The notes: generated from the letters alone by a model not told the origin. A stretch of DNA of 64,000 nucleotides from Heterocephalus glaber (GCF_000247695.1 NW_004624732.1:20679010-20743009); one strand, 5' to 3'; positions 35,643 to 47,504 are shown, counted from the stretch's first letter. Program-made: numbers and translations.

Positions 35643-37220
35643 TGCCCATTAAGAAAGTAGTATTTTCTCCTCTATGCCAAAGTGACAAAAACCATGCCCT
35701 TTTGGCATTTTTCTTATCTTTGTCATTTTTAACGTGTTAGTCAAAAGTAGTTAAACTGATTTTACAACTCATCAATGTATTGAAATCCACTATTTGAATG
35801 TATACTTTTATGTGAAATTGGAAATTGGGAGCTGCAAAAGATAAAATACAAGCCACCCTTGCAGTCAAGTTCTGAGGCTGTCAGGGATTTAGAAGTTAAT
35901 AGGTGATGCAGAGCAGGACAAACTGTGCTGCTGTGCCCATGCAGCTATGGTGAGAGCAGAGGCCCCGGAGCTTCTGAACATGTACAAAGGCCACTGCTCC
36001 TTGGAGGCCTTGTCATGTGACGAAAGAATAGGTGTTGGAGCCAGGAAATCAGAGTCTGAAGCATGGATCTGCTGAGTGTTCTCAGGCAAATTAATTAATC
36101 TTTCTGAGATCAAATTTCTTGCCTAATGTATTAGAATAATATAGCAGATATTTGCTGTTCTAAATCTTTACCCTCCTCCACCTTATGATTTCAGCTACCT
36201 TTGTGGTAGGCAGGTTCATATAGGCCCAGATTCAGATGGCTGGCATCCCCTTCCTCTGTCCAGCACTGTGTTTTCATATTTTTTAAGTTCTTGGAACTGC
36301 TAGATCCAAGAATTTGCTTTCAGAGAAACTACTGACGAAGAAGTTGATCTTCAGTTGTGAGTTAATCTCCCAGCTTCTTATGCTTGGAGGAGCTAAGTCT
36401 GGTGATTATTTTCTACCTTTCTCACATGCCTACACACCTGAGTCCTTGATGCCTTCAAAATGTGCTGGGCTTACAATGACGTTTCCTCTTCCTAAGTCAC
36501 TTTTTCTACAATCTTACTTCTACTTCCTGAGATCATCTTACAATTAAACTACATGTACTCAATTTCTGATCTTATTCTTACCTACCAAAGGCAAATAAAT
36601 TAAAAGAAACAAAACCAATATAACATTGGTTTCAGGGAGTAGGCGACAAAAGCAAATTATGTATCTACTGGAATGCACAGCATTTCAGACATAGTCAAAA
36701 ATGTAAATTGTTTCTAATTGAAGATTCCATCATAGTATGAAAATGAAATTTGGGAAGATAAAACCAATATGTTAGAGCCAAAACATAATTTGAAATTAAT
36801 ACCTAATATCATATTGCTGGTAAATGGGGAAATTAGAATTCAAACACAAGCTAGGCAATAGTTAGCTGCAGCTAAAATTATGTTTCTTTAAAATTTAATC
36901 CAGAATTTTTCCCTAGACTTTGATATAATTAAGAATTTAAACAAAAGAAATCAGTGTGTCTATCTACAACAATCTGTGGCAATTCTATAGAAACAAGATT
37001 ATAATGCAGAAAGATGTTCAAAACAAATTTTTGAATAAAATCCACAGGCTGCCATTCAATATGTTGACCATGATCCTATTTGTAAACTAGCTGAGTAAAT
37101 GCACTCTCAATTATAAGAAAATACAATTTTAGAGTTACATTCTACAATTTGAAGAACAGATGCCCTTTCAAGATAGGTTTTTAGGTTTGTTTTGGTATTT
37201 GCTTTCATACTATTTTCTAA
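35635..37220. other. unassigned DNA with a MIR trace
   Basis: 36040-36135 resembles MIR (TGAGTGTTCTCAGGCAAATT then ATCTTTCTGAGATCAAATTT). Other frames are short. Confidence 0.4.
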
Positions 37221-37352
37221 TACAGTAAATTCCCCACTTATGAATGAGTTCTCTTCTAGGAGAACGTTCTAAGATGGATTTGTTTGTAAGTCTGGCAAAG
37301 TGAGTCTTACACTACTTTGACACAAATATACAATACAAAGTATAAAACAATT

Positions 37353-37611
37353 CACATTTTCCATGATCTTGTCCTTGATCTTTAGAACTGTGCCAATGGT
37401 TGAATGATTCACATTATAAAGAATGTGCCATCTGGCCGGGGGTTTGATCCCTGGTACCGAAAAGAAAAGAAAAAGAATGAGCCATCTGTACCATCTTTTT
37501 ACCATGGTTCAATCTCTCAACTATTTTCACTTTTGTTTCCATGGTTATTGCTTTATGCTTCCTGGAAGTCCCCTCCACATTACCACTGCTTTTCCTCTTT
37601 CTTCTGTACAT
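37353..37611 (-). pseudogene. Tigger transposase N-terminal remnant, broken
   Basis: In Tigger/pogo transposases the N-terminal helix-turn-helix of the CENP-B/Psq type binds the transposon ends. The minus strand from 37611 encodes RKHKAITMETKVKIVERLNH and then KKMVQMAHS, the usual start of that domain. After the SINE, in another frame, it reads NHSTIGTVLKIKDKIMENV, the recognition-helix part. Besides the 54-bp insertion (SINE plus one duplication copy) there is a one-base frame change just after MAHS. The catalytic DDE region is absent from the 564-bp element. It is a dead fossil and not an expressed gene. Confidence 0.85.
37434..37471 (+). repeat. internally deleted mini ID SINE
   Basis: Only the ID ends remain: GGCCGGGGGTTT joined to GATCCCTGGTACC, then an AAAAGAAAAG-type tail. 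Flanking 16-bp copies AAAGAATGTGCCATCT (37418-37433) and AAAGAATGAGCCATCT (37472-37487) differ at one base, so this short form inserted as such. Confidence 0.9.
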
Positions 37612-37788
37612 CCTCGTCTCTGATTGAGCACTTTACAGGAAGCACACAGCAGCACAACTGTGACAATCTCCAGCAGACAGATGAGCTACTTCCATGACTT
37701 ATTCACATCTATGAATGTTCATAACAGGAGGTCCTCCATTCCTATCTGTGAAAGTTCACAAATGTTCATAAGTTGGGGACTTACTGTA

Positions 37789-38170
37789 CTTTCTTTTTGG
37801 AGTCACTGTGTACTGTTTAATTTAACTCAATAAATAATGCATGTGACTCAACTGTCACTGCTTCTTCAAGCCCACCATGTAGCCCTGGAATAGGTTTAAT
37901 AAAAAAATGGAGAACAATGTCCACATGCCCTCATTGTGTTCTGTGGCTCTTACAGCGATCTTGCCCAAAGGGACAGTTCCAAGTGTGAACGTCTATCGAG
38001 CAGGATCAGACTCTTAAATTCCAAAAGGTGATTCAAGTCAGATTGTATTAAAAACTTGAGAGAATCTTTTCTGATTCTACTTATTTTCTCTAAGCTAATG
38101 TCAGAGGCCTAAATCTTATTCATTCATCAGTTTAATCATAAAAGAAGAGTTCCAGGAGGAGCATGCAGAC
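37789..38170. other. unassigned non-coding DNA
   Basis: No feature recognised. Confidence 0.4.
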
Positions 38171-38187
38171 AGAAAGCTCCAGAATAA

Positions 38188-38813
38188 TAATAGTGGAAGC
38201 TTGGAAACAGCCCAAGTGCCCATTAACTGGAAGCTGGATAAAGAAGATGTTTTTTTTTTTATAAAATGGAGTACTACTCAGCCATAAAGAATGAGAAAAT
38301 AGTCATTTATAGCTAAATGGAGGCATATTGAGGCCATCCTCTTAAGTGAAATAAATAGGACACACATGTAAATACTGAATAGTTTTTCTAGTGTGAGAAA
38401 CTGAAAGTATAATTAAGGATACACACAGATGAAATGGCCTAATAACATATTTCTCGGATTGTGTTTCCATCACGTGTCATATGACTGTATCAAAATTTAA
38501 ATTAGGGAGAAGCTTGGCCTATGTGGAGTCTGCTAGCTAACTGGAGTTTTTTTCCAGACCACTCTTTGTTCAGTGTTGGTTTTGGGGATCTTTCTGAAAC
38601 AAATCACATCCCCTGGTGTCTTGTTGGTGCTTGAGATGCTTTTTTAAGTTATATGGAAAAATGTTTAAGTGCTTTTCACTTCTGTTTTGGTTGAGTTCTA
38701 CTATATTTGAATATTATTCTAGTTTTTTCTCCTTGCATTGTTCTTCTTTGAATGGTTTTAATTTTTGTATGTGTGTGTGTTTGATAATAAAGTTATTTAA
38801 ATTTTTTTTAAAA
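38188..38813 (+). mobile_element. 5'-truncated L1 with 17-bp target duplication
   Basis: It starts in the last part of ORF2 (AACAGCCCAAGTGCCCATTA, then GGAGTACTACTCAGCC) and runs through a 3' UTR without a G-rich tract to AATAAA at 38786-38791 and an A-rich end. AGAAAGCTCCAGAATAA at 38171-38187 and AGAAAGCTCCAGGATAA at 38814-38830 are the duplication. Minimal divergence of these flanks suggests a moderately recent insertion. Confidence 0.93.
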
Positions 38814-38830
38814 AGAAAGCTCCAGGATAA

Positions 38831-40049
38831 GGGGGGGGTGAGGTTCAAAGTCTGGCTCTGGGTAAAAAGAAGGTTAAAGTTCTGGGCATGAGCAGTAGGG
38901 GGCAGAGCTCCCCTCTTCCTTGCCTCTGAACTTAGTGTATCAGACATGACCATGGCCTCAGTAGGTTGTGACAAAACAAACGCAGGAAGCTAGAGGTGAA
39001 GTGTGCATCTGGAGGAATGTCGCTGGTTTAGCACACTGCTCCACTTAGGGAGACAATCTATTGCTCAGGCTGTCTTCCCAAAGAAGGACATCAATTCTGG
39101 TCACAGTTCTGTCAAATGGAAGGGAACATTTGAAGACCCATTTGGAACCATGTTTCTCACAGTGCAGTGAATCAGTCGTTCTGTGGCTTTTACTCAGAAC
39201 AATGACTGGAGCACAGATATTAAAAGACAAAAACACCTGGATTCTGTAAATAAATACATAAATTAAAAGCACTTTGTATAACTGCACATGTCCCCATGTC
39301 TCACTCGTCCAATTTCTAATTTTAGGACAGTTCTCCTTGCCCTGTATGTGCCTACAACTTTCCATTAATTATGGTTCATTCCTCATCCATACTCGGCCTT
39401 GCCCTGAACCGTTCTTAGATGATGGAATCAGCTTCACAGGCCATGCCTGGTCTTGTATCTGGGCAGTTTCTTCTTCATATCTCTGACTCCAACTCAGCAT
39501 CACCATTTTAGAACAATCACTAATTTCTTTCTAAACTGTGATCACTTCAGTTTGTTAGTCTTTATGGACATTGGTCAAATTAGTACTATGGAAAGAGTAT
39601 ATGCTATCTACCTGGCCCTAAAGAGACAGCTTTACCTGCATTCCCTCTTGTCAGCTATTTTGTATGCTCCTATGCCATTCTAGTCCTGCACACTCGGTTA
39701 TTTCATGCCTCAGAGAATGAGGGCTGGCACACTCTCCCAAAAATGTACAAAAGCAAAAGAGTTTTCCATGAAGGGAAGTGGCTGCAAACAGGCCTGTTCT
39801 GCTGGCAGAGGTTAGTGAGGGGAAACTTTAACAGCACTAAAACTGCATTTCCAAAAGCAGCCTAGATCAGAAAAGGAGTTGAGAGAGGGGCCAAGTTGAT
39901 TCACTGAGGGAAGAAAAGAAAGGAAAAGTTGAAGTTCTCAACCAAGTCCCTACAATCAGGGGATCAAAGACAGCAAAAACAAAGCTGCTGATGTGAACAC
40001 TCTTCTAATGCCTCACCATTGGTTCAAACCATGGTCTTTGAAAACAGGC
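38831..40049. other. unassigned DNA
   Basis: Overlapping frames at 39045-39486 (up to 106 codons, both strands) have no recognisable domain or splice support. Confidence 0.4.
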
Positions 40050-40097
40050 TCAAAAAAAAACCAAAACAAATCTCAAAAAAAAAAAAAAAAAAAAAAG
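40050..40097 (+). repeat. A-rich tract
   Basis: CAAAAAAAAACCAAAAC is followed by a run of 23 A. It looks like a retroposon tail, but no SINE body could be recognised upstream. Confidence 0.8.
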
Positions 40098-41440
40098 GGA
40101 AGCTTCATGCTCTGGAATTAGCAAACGGTATGGTCCTAGCTTAACTAGAGCAGCTGTACAATGAATGTACTTTCCTCTCTAAGAAGTATGGCTAGCTGAG
40201 ATCAGCATTCAGAGGTTGAGACGCAGCTCAAAGGCAAGGCAAGTAAAGGGTGAACTATGATACCTGGAGTGCAGGTACCTAAATTGCAGTTCAGGCTTTA
40301 CCACTTTCAAATACAATTTGAATTTCAGTTACTATATTAACTGTGAATTGCAAACTTTGCTGCTAACATCCAAAATTACCATGGAAATAAAAGATGCAAT
40401 GCGTGGTCAGTGGCCAATCACATAACCTTTCCAAAGTCTCTTCAGAATTGGTCAGGGTGTGTGAGTATATTACAAAACTTGATAATCAATAAAACTAACT
40501 GGGAAACAAAGAAGAATGTGCAACAAAGAAATCAGAAGTCATACTACTGGGAAAAAATTCAGACTGAAGGCAAATGGAATGATTGAACAAACAGCTGATC
40601 TTGGGGATGGTACCATCACTGCTATGCTAGACTAAACACCCAGCAATAAGGACTCAGAAGGATGAACTTAACAAGAGAAATAAAGAAAAGTGGTTGAAAT
40701 GAAAAAGCTGAAGACGTCTTAGAGTTATCGACATTGGCTAAAAACTTCACATGAAAAGGATCCTCATGAATATTTCATGACATTGAATTACAAAAGGTAA
40801 AATGTTAGCAGATGACCTCAACTCAGAAAAGAGTATGACAATTCATCAAGGCTCAGAAAAGATGCTGGTTTGTACTGTAAATTGTGCCACACAAAGATGG
40901 CAAGCATTGTTCAAGCAAATTCAGATATGATTTTTACAAAGAAAACATTTTAATTTTCAGTGTTTCTAACATGTTTAATGTGTACTAACTACATACTCAT
41001 TTTACTAGTTTTTTATTATCCTATGCATTCATACTCATCAACTGTAAGAAAGTGTTTTGTATCAGACATCCACTTTTAAAAGTTATAGAACAATTGCGTT
41101 TTTTCACATGGGTTATTGAGTTTGCTTTGTGCAATCTCAGCTTCCACAGACAGAGGGAGAACTGCCTACATTGGCTTGAAAATGAACAAGAAAAATGATG
41201 TAAAGTGGATGTAAAGTGTATAGCATTGTAGTTTGCTCACAGTGAAGGAAGCTTAGGTATAATAGTAGCAATATGAGGAATATTGATGGCTCTATAAAAT
41301 AATAACAATTTTGCCAATAAAGTATTATTAGCAGTAGATCTGGTGCCAAGATAATTGTGGGAGACATTATTCATGATGTTTAGGGGTTTATCAATCCTGT
41401 ATAACCATTCCCCATTCTCCACTGAGACACAGAGGTCACA
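40098..41440. other. unassigned DNA, possibly transposon-derived
   Basis: The stretch 40870-41140 (for example CACATGGGTTATTGAGTTTG) resembles 3' text of old DNA transposons, but I could not place inverted repeats or a transposase fragment. A 76-codon minus frame at 41137-41367 is uninformative. Confidence 0.25.
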
Positions 41441-42119
41441 AGTGAGTCACCCCTGTTTAAAAGTCCCTGGGATCCACACCCATGAAGACTGCTCAGTGTC
41501 CAGGGGAGGGGACTGAAGTTTCTGGACTTCATCTTGGGTGTCTGCAGCTTGCTTCCTTTTTGTTTTTATTTTTTATTTCTCTCACTTTCCCCAGTTATAT
41601 ACCATGGGACTGCTTTTCTCTGCCCACACTATCCCCAGTGTGAGAACTGCAGTTCCCAATAAGCTATTATATAAAGATTGAGTGGGCTCCAAATATAAAG
41701 TCATGATAAGAAGATGGAAATGCTAATAACTGATTTAATCAGTGCACCTTGTATGCATACATTGAAACATGATACTTATTCTCATTATAAATACAATTAT
41801 TATGCTAATCAAACAATAAAATTAAAAAATGTAAATGTAAGATTGTTATTCTAAATAATGCAAGTGATAAATTAAGATATATTCAGTCACTGAGATTTAA
41901 ATCGAACTATAAGAAACAGCAATCCTCACTTCAACAACCCTCGAAGCCTCATCCAGAAAATGATGCTTTGAATAACAATCTCTACCTCCACTCATTTTAC
42001 TTGATACCTTCTCTAAAACCATCATTCTATGATTAAATCCTGTTGTTGAATTAATGTACTCTTAGTAGTTAGCTGAAAATACGAGCCAATTCCACCAATA
42101 ACAGCTGCCCATGTACTAC
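41441..42119. other. unassigned DNA
   Basis: 41540-41690, ending in GTTCCCAATAAGCTATTATA, has an LTR-like look (pyrimidine-rich, AATAA signal) without definable borders. Confidence 0.3.
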
Positions 42120-42560
42120 TTGAGCCTATAAATTTACTTTATATGGCAAAATGGGTCTTTGCAGATGCAATTAATTTCAGGATGCTGAGATGAGATTATC
42201 TTGGATTATGTGGGTGGTGGCTGCATGCAATCATATTCACCTTGTGAGCAGGAGTCACAGCAAATCTTAAACCCTGAAGAAGAGGTGGCAAAGTGACCAC
42301 AGAGGCAGGGAGTGGTGTGGTATGACCAAAGGTCAGGGAAGGCTGGCAGCCTCCAGAGATCAGAGATGCAAGGTGTGAAATCCTTTGGGGGCTTCACTGC
42401 AGGCATGTCTTTGCCAGCATCTTGGTTTCAACCGAGTAGTACTAATCTCTGACTTCTGGCCCCCAGAACCATGAGAGAATACATTTCTGTCTCTCAAGCC
42501 ACTGCGTGAGTGGTAAACTATCATAGAAGTCATAGGAAACTAAGACTCTATACTCCTATA
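42120..42560 (+). mobile_element. MLT1-like solo LTR
   Basis: TATGGCAAAATGGGTCTTTG, GAGATTATCTTGGATTATGT, CTCTGACTTCTGGCCCCCAG and AGTCATAGGAAACTAAGACT give the complete MLT1 order, in sense orientation. Confidence 0.85.
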
Positions 42561-44429
42561 TACTTCACTATAGCCCATGTATCTTTTTGGCCGTTTGATT
42601 AATCCAAATCCACAAATACTTAGTGAATGACTAAGACTAAGCTATTTAAGACACAGGTTGGAATAGGATGAGCTTGGTATACTCTGGGTATTTATGGACT
42701 AAACAAACAGGCAAACAAAATGGGTACAGCACACAATATAATCCTTAAAATTTTGGGATTTGATAAAAAACAGCATCATGATTCTATTGTGGAATACTAT
42801 TTGTTTTTTAAAAATAGGATTGTAAACACTGACTGGAGATAAGCATTGCTCTAGAGATTCATATATACAGAAATATTTAAAAGATAGCATCATTAAATAA
42901 TATTTACAGTGCATAAAAATGATCAGAAAATACATGGTCTAAGGTATTGTTTATAGCTTTCCCTAGGTGCTGGCTTTGTCTATTTTAATATTTATTTTGT
43001 TTTCAAATGTCCTAGTTTTTTAATAATAAGGCAACAATAAAAGTATTTTTTATTAAAAATTATCTGGGCTCAGTGCCAATTAGAAGCATATTCAGGATAT
43101 AAAAATAACACAAGAGAAAGGATCTGAGAGCTCTGATCAGCTGATATGCCTCCATATCAAAGTCCTAAGCACAATGTCAATGCTCAGACATCTTCAATCA
43201 AACAGGATGTCATTAAATTAGTAACAGCTTTCAGAAGGGAAAAAAAGTCATCTCTAGTTTAAATATGCAACCCTAAATTCCAAATATTACAATGTGAAGT
43301 GAAGGCTCCTTTAATTTTGAGCAAAAATATAATTTTAAAACAGTAACCTTAGCTTTTATTCTGCTCAAGTCTAACATGAAATCCTTTGGATTTCAAAGAA
43401 ATATTCTGGAGTATGAGAATAGGGTATTCATCATGCTATCCCGGGAGTAGGGAAGTAAAGTTTTCTCCCTCATGTTGTACCCCACCCACTAACCCACACA
43501 CTGTCACAGAAGCCAGCCTAGTGATACCCTTTGCCAACTGAGCAGAGATTTCCTGGACCTAAGCACTGAGGCAGGCTGCTACAGAGAGGTCTCATGCATT
43601 TGCTGCTTTGTCTGCTTCCATATTTTACCTCGAGAGCATATCCACTTACTGTTAATAGCTTTGCAAAGTATTTCTCGATTTGAAACCAAAACCAGACTGT
43701 GCATACATCATCCTGTTTTAGCTTTATAAAGCAGATGGACTATAAGCCGATAAACCTCCAGACAGAGACTAACATTAGTATCAATACTGTGAACTAAATT
43801 GGATTCTTCACTTTTTAGAATCTGAGTCATCTCATTTGGGGATTGTACCTCCACCATGGTAAACTGAGAACACAAAACATGAGAGCAGGTGGCTCTTGCT
43901 CAGCACTTGCATTCCTGCTTCTGTTGGCGGACACTGCATTTCTTCTAGTTTCTGAAATTAGGAGCCTTTGTGTTATGTTTATGACAAGTTTCCTTGTGGG
44001 GTCCTTATAGCTGCTGTTCTACATTTTAAAAAATCTGCATGTGTACCACTCTTCAAAGAATATCAGTTCCACTTCGAAGGCGTGGAGACAGACACCCGGG
44101 AGGATGGGGAGGCTGGACCAAAGTACCTGAGGTTGAAGGTAGTACATCTGGTATCTGCCCTTATCTCAGTATGACTCATTCATTTCCCTGCTGACACCCC
44201 GACTCCACTGCTGTTCTTTCTACCCACATAATTAGGTTGAATAAATTATCTTTGCATCTTACAGAGACAAGGCAGGACAAAGTGGAATAGGTCAACATGA
44301 ACTATGTACCTCAGGTTCTGAAGCGGTGATTGCATCAGTGCAATGTGTGTATACCTTCAAGTGTTAGAGATGTTTAGCAGCTTTTTTTATCTTCTAGTTC
44401 AATCCCTGGCAATTCATTTGCTCAATCTT
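42561..44429. other. unassigned non-coding DNA
   Basis: A short open segment before AAG|GTAGTA at 44136 contains YQFHFEGVETDTREDGEAG. The acceptor side is weak, so I do not annotate an exon. Confidence 0.35.
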
Positions 44430-44443
44430 AGGATAGGACTTTC

Positions 44444-44726
44444 TTTTTTTTAATTAATTTTATTGGTACATTTTAGGTATACAATATAATGACATTCATC
44501 ATTGGAAATTTGCACCTTTACATAATCCATCTTGGTTCTTATTTTTCCCCCTTCCCCTGCCCTCCCTTCAACCCCTCCACCCCTCCCTATCTACAAAGAC
44601 TGTTTCCATTTTTTTATTTTTCTCATATTAATTCCATTCCTTTCTTTCTTTTTCCCTATCCTTCCCTCTTCCCCCTCCCCTTTGCCCCTTTTCTTCCTAT
44701 TTCACATCATCCATTATATCTTTTAG
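44444..44726 (-). mobile_element. short L1 3' end
   Basis: On the minus strand a G-rich 3' UTR ends in AATAAA and a poly(A) tail (T run at 44444). Perfect 14-bp duplications AGGATAGGACTTTC lie at 44430-44443 and 44727-44740. Its 3' UTR matches that of the L1 at 13776, so both belong to one lineage. Frames read here are artefacts. Confidence 0.95.
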
Positions 44727-44740
44727 AGGATAGGACTTTC

Positions 44741-44999
44741 AATAACTGCTTTAGCAGCACCTTTAGCACCTTTAATCACCTACAGCAGCAGTGTTAGTGC
44801 CTGCCTGATCCTGGCTTCTGGGTAAGGGTGGTCTGCCTGATTTTCTATAGCATCATATGACTGGGCTCCTCAATAAGTGCAGAGCACTGGTATAGATGGA
44901 CAGCAGAGGATTACAATAGTGATCACCACAGAGAAGAACATGAAGAAAGATAGTGAAGTAAATAATATAGGATAGTGGGATAGGTTGAGTACTACTGTG
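44741..44999. other. unassigned spacer
   Basis: Nothing recognised. Confidence 0.4.
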
Positions 45000-45560
45000 A
45001 GATAAAGTGAACCCAGAGCATTGTAGGTGGCTCTAGCAGTGGTGAGCAATCTATAGTATGGTGAAAGAGACTTCCTGCAGGAATTGATATTATTGCTAAA
45101 AAAAAATCTGAAGGGTACCAGAAGTCTGACTCACATGAGGGAATGGTTATGGAGGCAATGTGAAATCGTGTATGAAGGTCCTTAGATATGGGGGGAAACA
45201 TGTGCATCTTTATGATTTTAAGGAGGTTCAGAATGGCAGAAGCCCAAAGTTTGGTCATAGAAGGGTATAGCAGTGAACATGGGAGACTGTAGACACAAGT
45301 CTGATGACTGGTATCTTCATAAGTCATCTTATATAATTTTGACTCTATCAAAGTTCACTGAACTACCACTGAAGATGTTCTTTAAGTGAAGAAGTTATAA
45401 TATTAAATTTGTGTGGCCAAAAATAAAACAGAAGAATGAGTGGACTCAGCAGAAGAATTAGAGATGTGCAGGAGTGATCCTGGCATGAAAGATGGTAGCT
45501 TGGAATTAGATGGTGTCAAAAGAAATAGAGCAAATCATGCAATGAGGATAAAGGCCACAA
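45000..45560 (+). repeat. possible old GA-rich interspersed repeat
   Basis: Segments such as TGGACTCAGCAGAAGAATTAG and GAAGAAGTTATAATATTAAA fit loosely the unnamed mammalian repeat also suspected at 16380. Boundaries are uncertain. Confidence 0.3.
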
Positions 45561-46487
45561 GACTGAAGAGATTTGTTATTGTTTAGAAACAGTGAGTGAG
45601 ACAAATAAAACTATGGGTCCTGCCTGGACTGCTCTCACCATGCTTGAAAATAAATGGTAGTAACTCTACAACTGATGGACTTATTTCACAATCTTACTAT
45701 CCTTTTATTCTTTCTTCTCTATTTAAAAGAAACCTTGATTTAAGAAAGAACCTGACCTCTCATTTTCTAACTCCAAGTGTTAAATGACCCCCTTCTGATT
45801 TTTTTCCTTATCTAGTGCTAGAGATTTGCTGGTAGATGGTGAAGCTTATATCCATTTGGGCCAATGAGCTACAAAACAACATCTATACTTTTGTGAAAAT
45901 GAAAGGTTAGGTTCTTTCTGTCTCTGGAAATAATAAGGAAATATGTTGCTTCTACTGTTGCAGGTAACTATTTTATGAACCCAAATAGAACCAGACTTAG
46001 GATGAAACTGGTACTTCGGGAAAGCAGAGCGTTATTGAAAGAAACCTGAGGACATGCGAGAGTGACTCAATGAACTACCCCTGAAATCTATTGTTCCTAT
46101 GGGCTTCCTGAAGTCTGACATAAATTTTTTTCCATATTCTCCAAGGGCAACAAAATCAATTAAATTAAGTTTCTTGCCTTAAGTTAATGACTTAGGATGG
46201 AGGACTTCATATTTATTCCCTGCCATCATGGCACCATTTTTCTATTACTCCAACTCCATGTTCATCCTAATGAAGATGGGAACAGTTTAATTCCTGGGGA
46301 GAAACTTTGTACCTTTTTTTCTGTATATTTTAGGCACTTATTATAGTGTATGGCATATAGAAAGTCTTTAGAACTATTTGCTAAATATGATATAAGAAAT
46401 ATGTGCTGAGTACTACATATCAAACACAATCTATGTACTTTCATGATTCTCATTTATTTTTTATATCCTCCATGTCTTTTATATTTT
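45561..46487. other. unassigned DNA
   Basis: Contains one copy of a roughly 40-bp block (TTTTCTAACTCCAAGTGTTA, 45762-45800) that recurs near 46800. Confidence 0.4.
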
Positions 46488-46592
46488 ATTTTTTTTTTAA
46501 TTTTTATTAGTACACAGTTGCAGTGCACAATGATCACATTCACCATGGGGCACTTGTACATATACATAACACATCCTAATCCCCCCACTTTG
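46488..46592 (-). mobile_element. very short L1 3' end
   Basis: A T-rich run is followed by TTATTAGTACACAGTTGCAG and CACCATGGGGCACTTGTACA. The minus strand ends in AATAAAAATT, matching the layout, but not the exact sequence, of the L1 3' ends at 13776 and 44444. No target duplication was found. Confidence 0.65.
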
Positions 46593-46990
46593 TAGGACAG
46601 GACTTTCTTATTTTACAATTGGCACCGCTCACTTGAAAAGCTTCCAGCAAATACCTTTGGAATTATTTAAATCAGAATTGTCAAATTTGGAATCATAGAG
46701 CATCAAAATTATGAGGAATCTTAGAAATTATGTACATTACTCATTTTATAGAAAATGAAAGTGAGATACTAAGTGTGTGAAAACTGGAAATTAAAACTTT
46801 TTTCTAACTCCAAGCATTAAATGACCCCCTTCAAATTTTAGTAGTTCATAAATTCATATTTTCAACTCCAGTTTGGATATATCACTTTTTTTTTCAGAAC
46901 CTGTGGGCAGTTAAAAACAAAATATTACCTCCTCCAAGTTTCTGTTGATCTTCTTCCTATGACAGCCTCAAAGACAAGAGGAAAATCATT
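46593..46990. other. unassigned DNA
   Basis: Holds the second copy of the 40-bp block near 46800-46840; may include MIR text. Confidence 0.4.
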
Positions 46991-47064
46991 ACAGGCTAAA
47001 GGGAAAGACTAAAGACTAAAGAGGAAGACTAAAGACTAAGGGAAAGATAAAGACTAAAGGAAAA
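46991..47064 (+). repeat. minisatellite of AAAGACTAAAG-like units
   Basis: About seven imperfect units of GACTAAA/GGGAAA. The array lies between ATCATTACAGGC and ACCATTACAGGC, so the flank itself seems to be part of the duplication. Confidence 0.85.
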
Positions 47065-47261
47065 ACCATTACAGGCAAGAAAACAAGCAAATCATAGCAA
47101 GCAAATATGTAAATAAACATGACCTCTCCAATATCAATATACATGTCCTATTCTTAAAATTTTAGTGCTTCGTAACTAGACAGATTCTCAGTTGAGTAGC
47201 TATGACACATTTATCCAGAGATTCTGCTACCATTGTAGAAATTTGAATGAACTTGTTCACT

Positions 47262-47446
47262 AGGGCTGTGGTACATGTATGTAATCCCAGCTACTCAGCA
47301 GGCTGAAGTAGGAAAATTGCAAGTTTGAGACCAGCTTGGGAAAATTAGTGAGACCCTGCTTCAAACTAAGAAATAAATTTAAAGGATGGATTTGTACCTC
47401 TAGCTAAGTGATAGAGCTCCCTGGGGTCAATCTCCTGGACTGGAAA
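47262..47446 (+). repeat. B1-dID dimeric SINE
   Basis: The B1 half reads GTATGTAATCCCAGCTACTC and CAGGCTGAAGTAGGAAAATT, then GTGAGACCCTGCTTCAAACT. The ID half ends GGGGTCAATCTCCTGGACTG. Confidence 0.88.
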
Positions 47447-47456
47447 AATATGCCTC

Positions 47457-47458
<2 letters not shown>

Positions 47459-47504
<46 letters not shown>
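47459..47504 (+). repeat. (TG)n microsatellite
   Basis: About 23 TG units lie a few bases after the B1-dID end. Cysteine/valine or histidine/threonine runs in frames here are artefacts. Confidence 0.95.

Larger units (their letters stand above)
37223..37786 (-). mobile_element. Tigger-type DNA transposon with transposase remnant
   Basis: The ends are inverted repeats: the left reads CAGTAAATTCCCCACTTATG and the reverse complement of the right reads CAGTAAGTCCCCAACTTATG. TA dinucleotides at 37221-37222 and 37787-37788 fit mariner/Tigger insertion. The inner ends keep GTTTGTAAGTCTGGC-like sub-terminal text. It is internally deleted, keeping only the N-terminal transposase part on the minus strand, and it hosts a tiny SINE. 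Confidence 0.92.
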
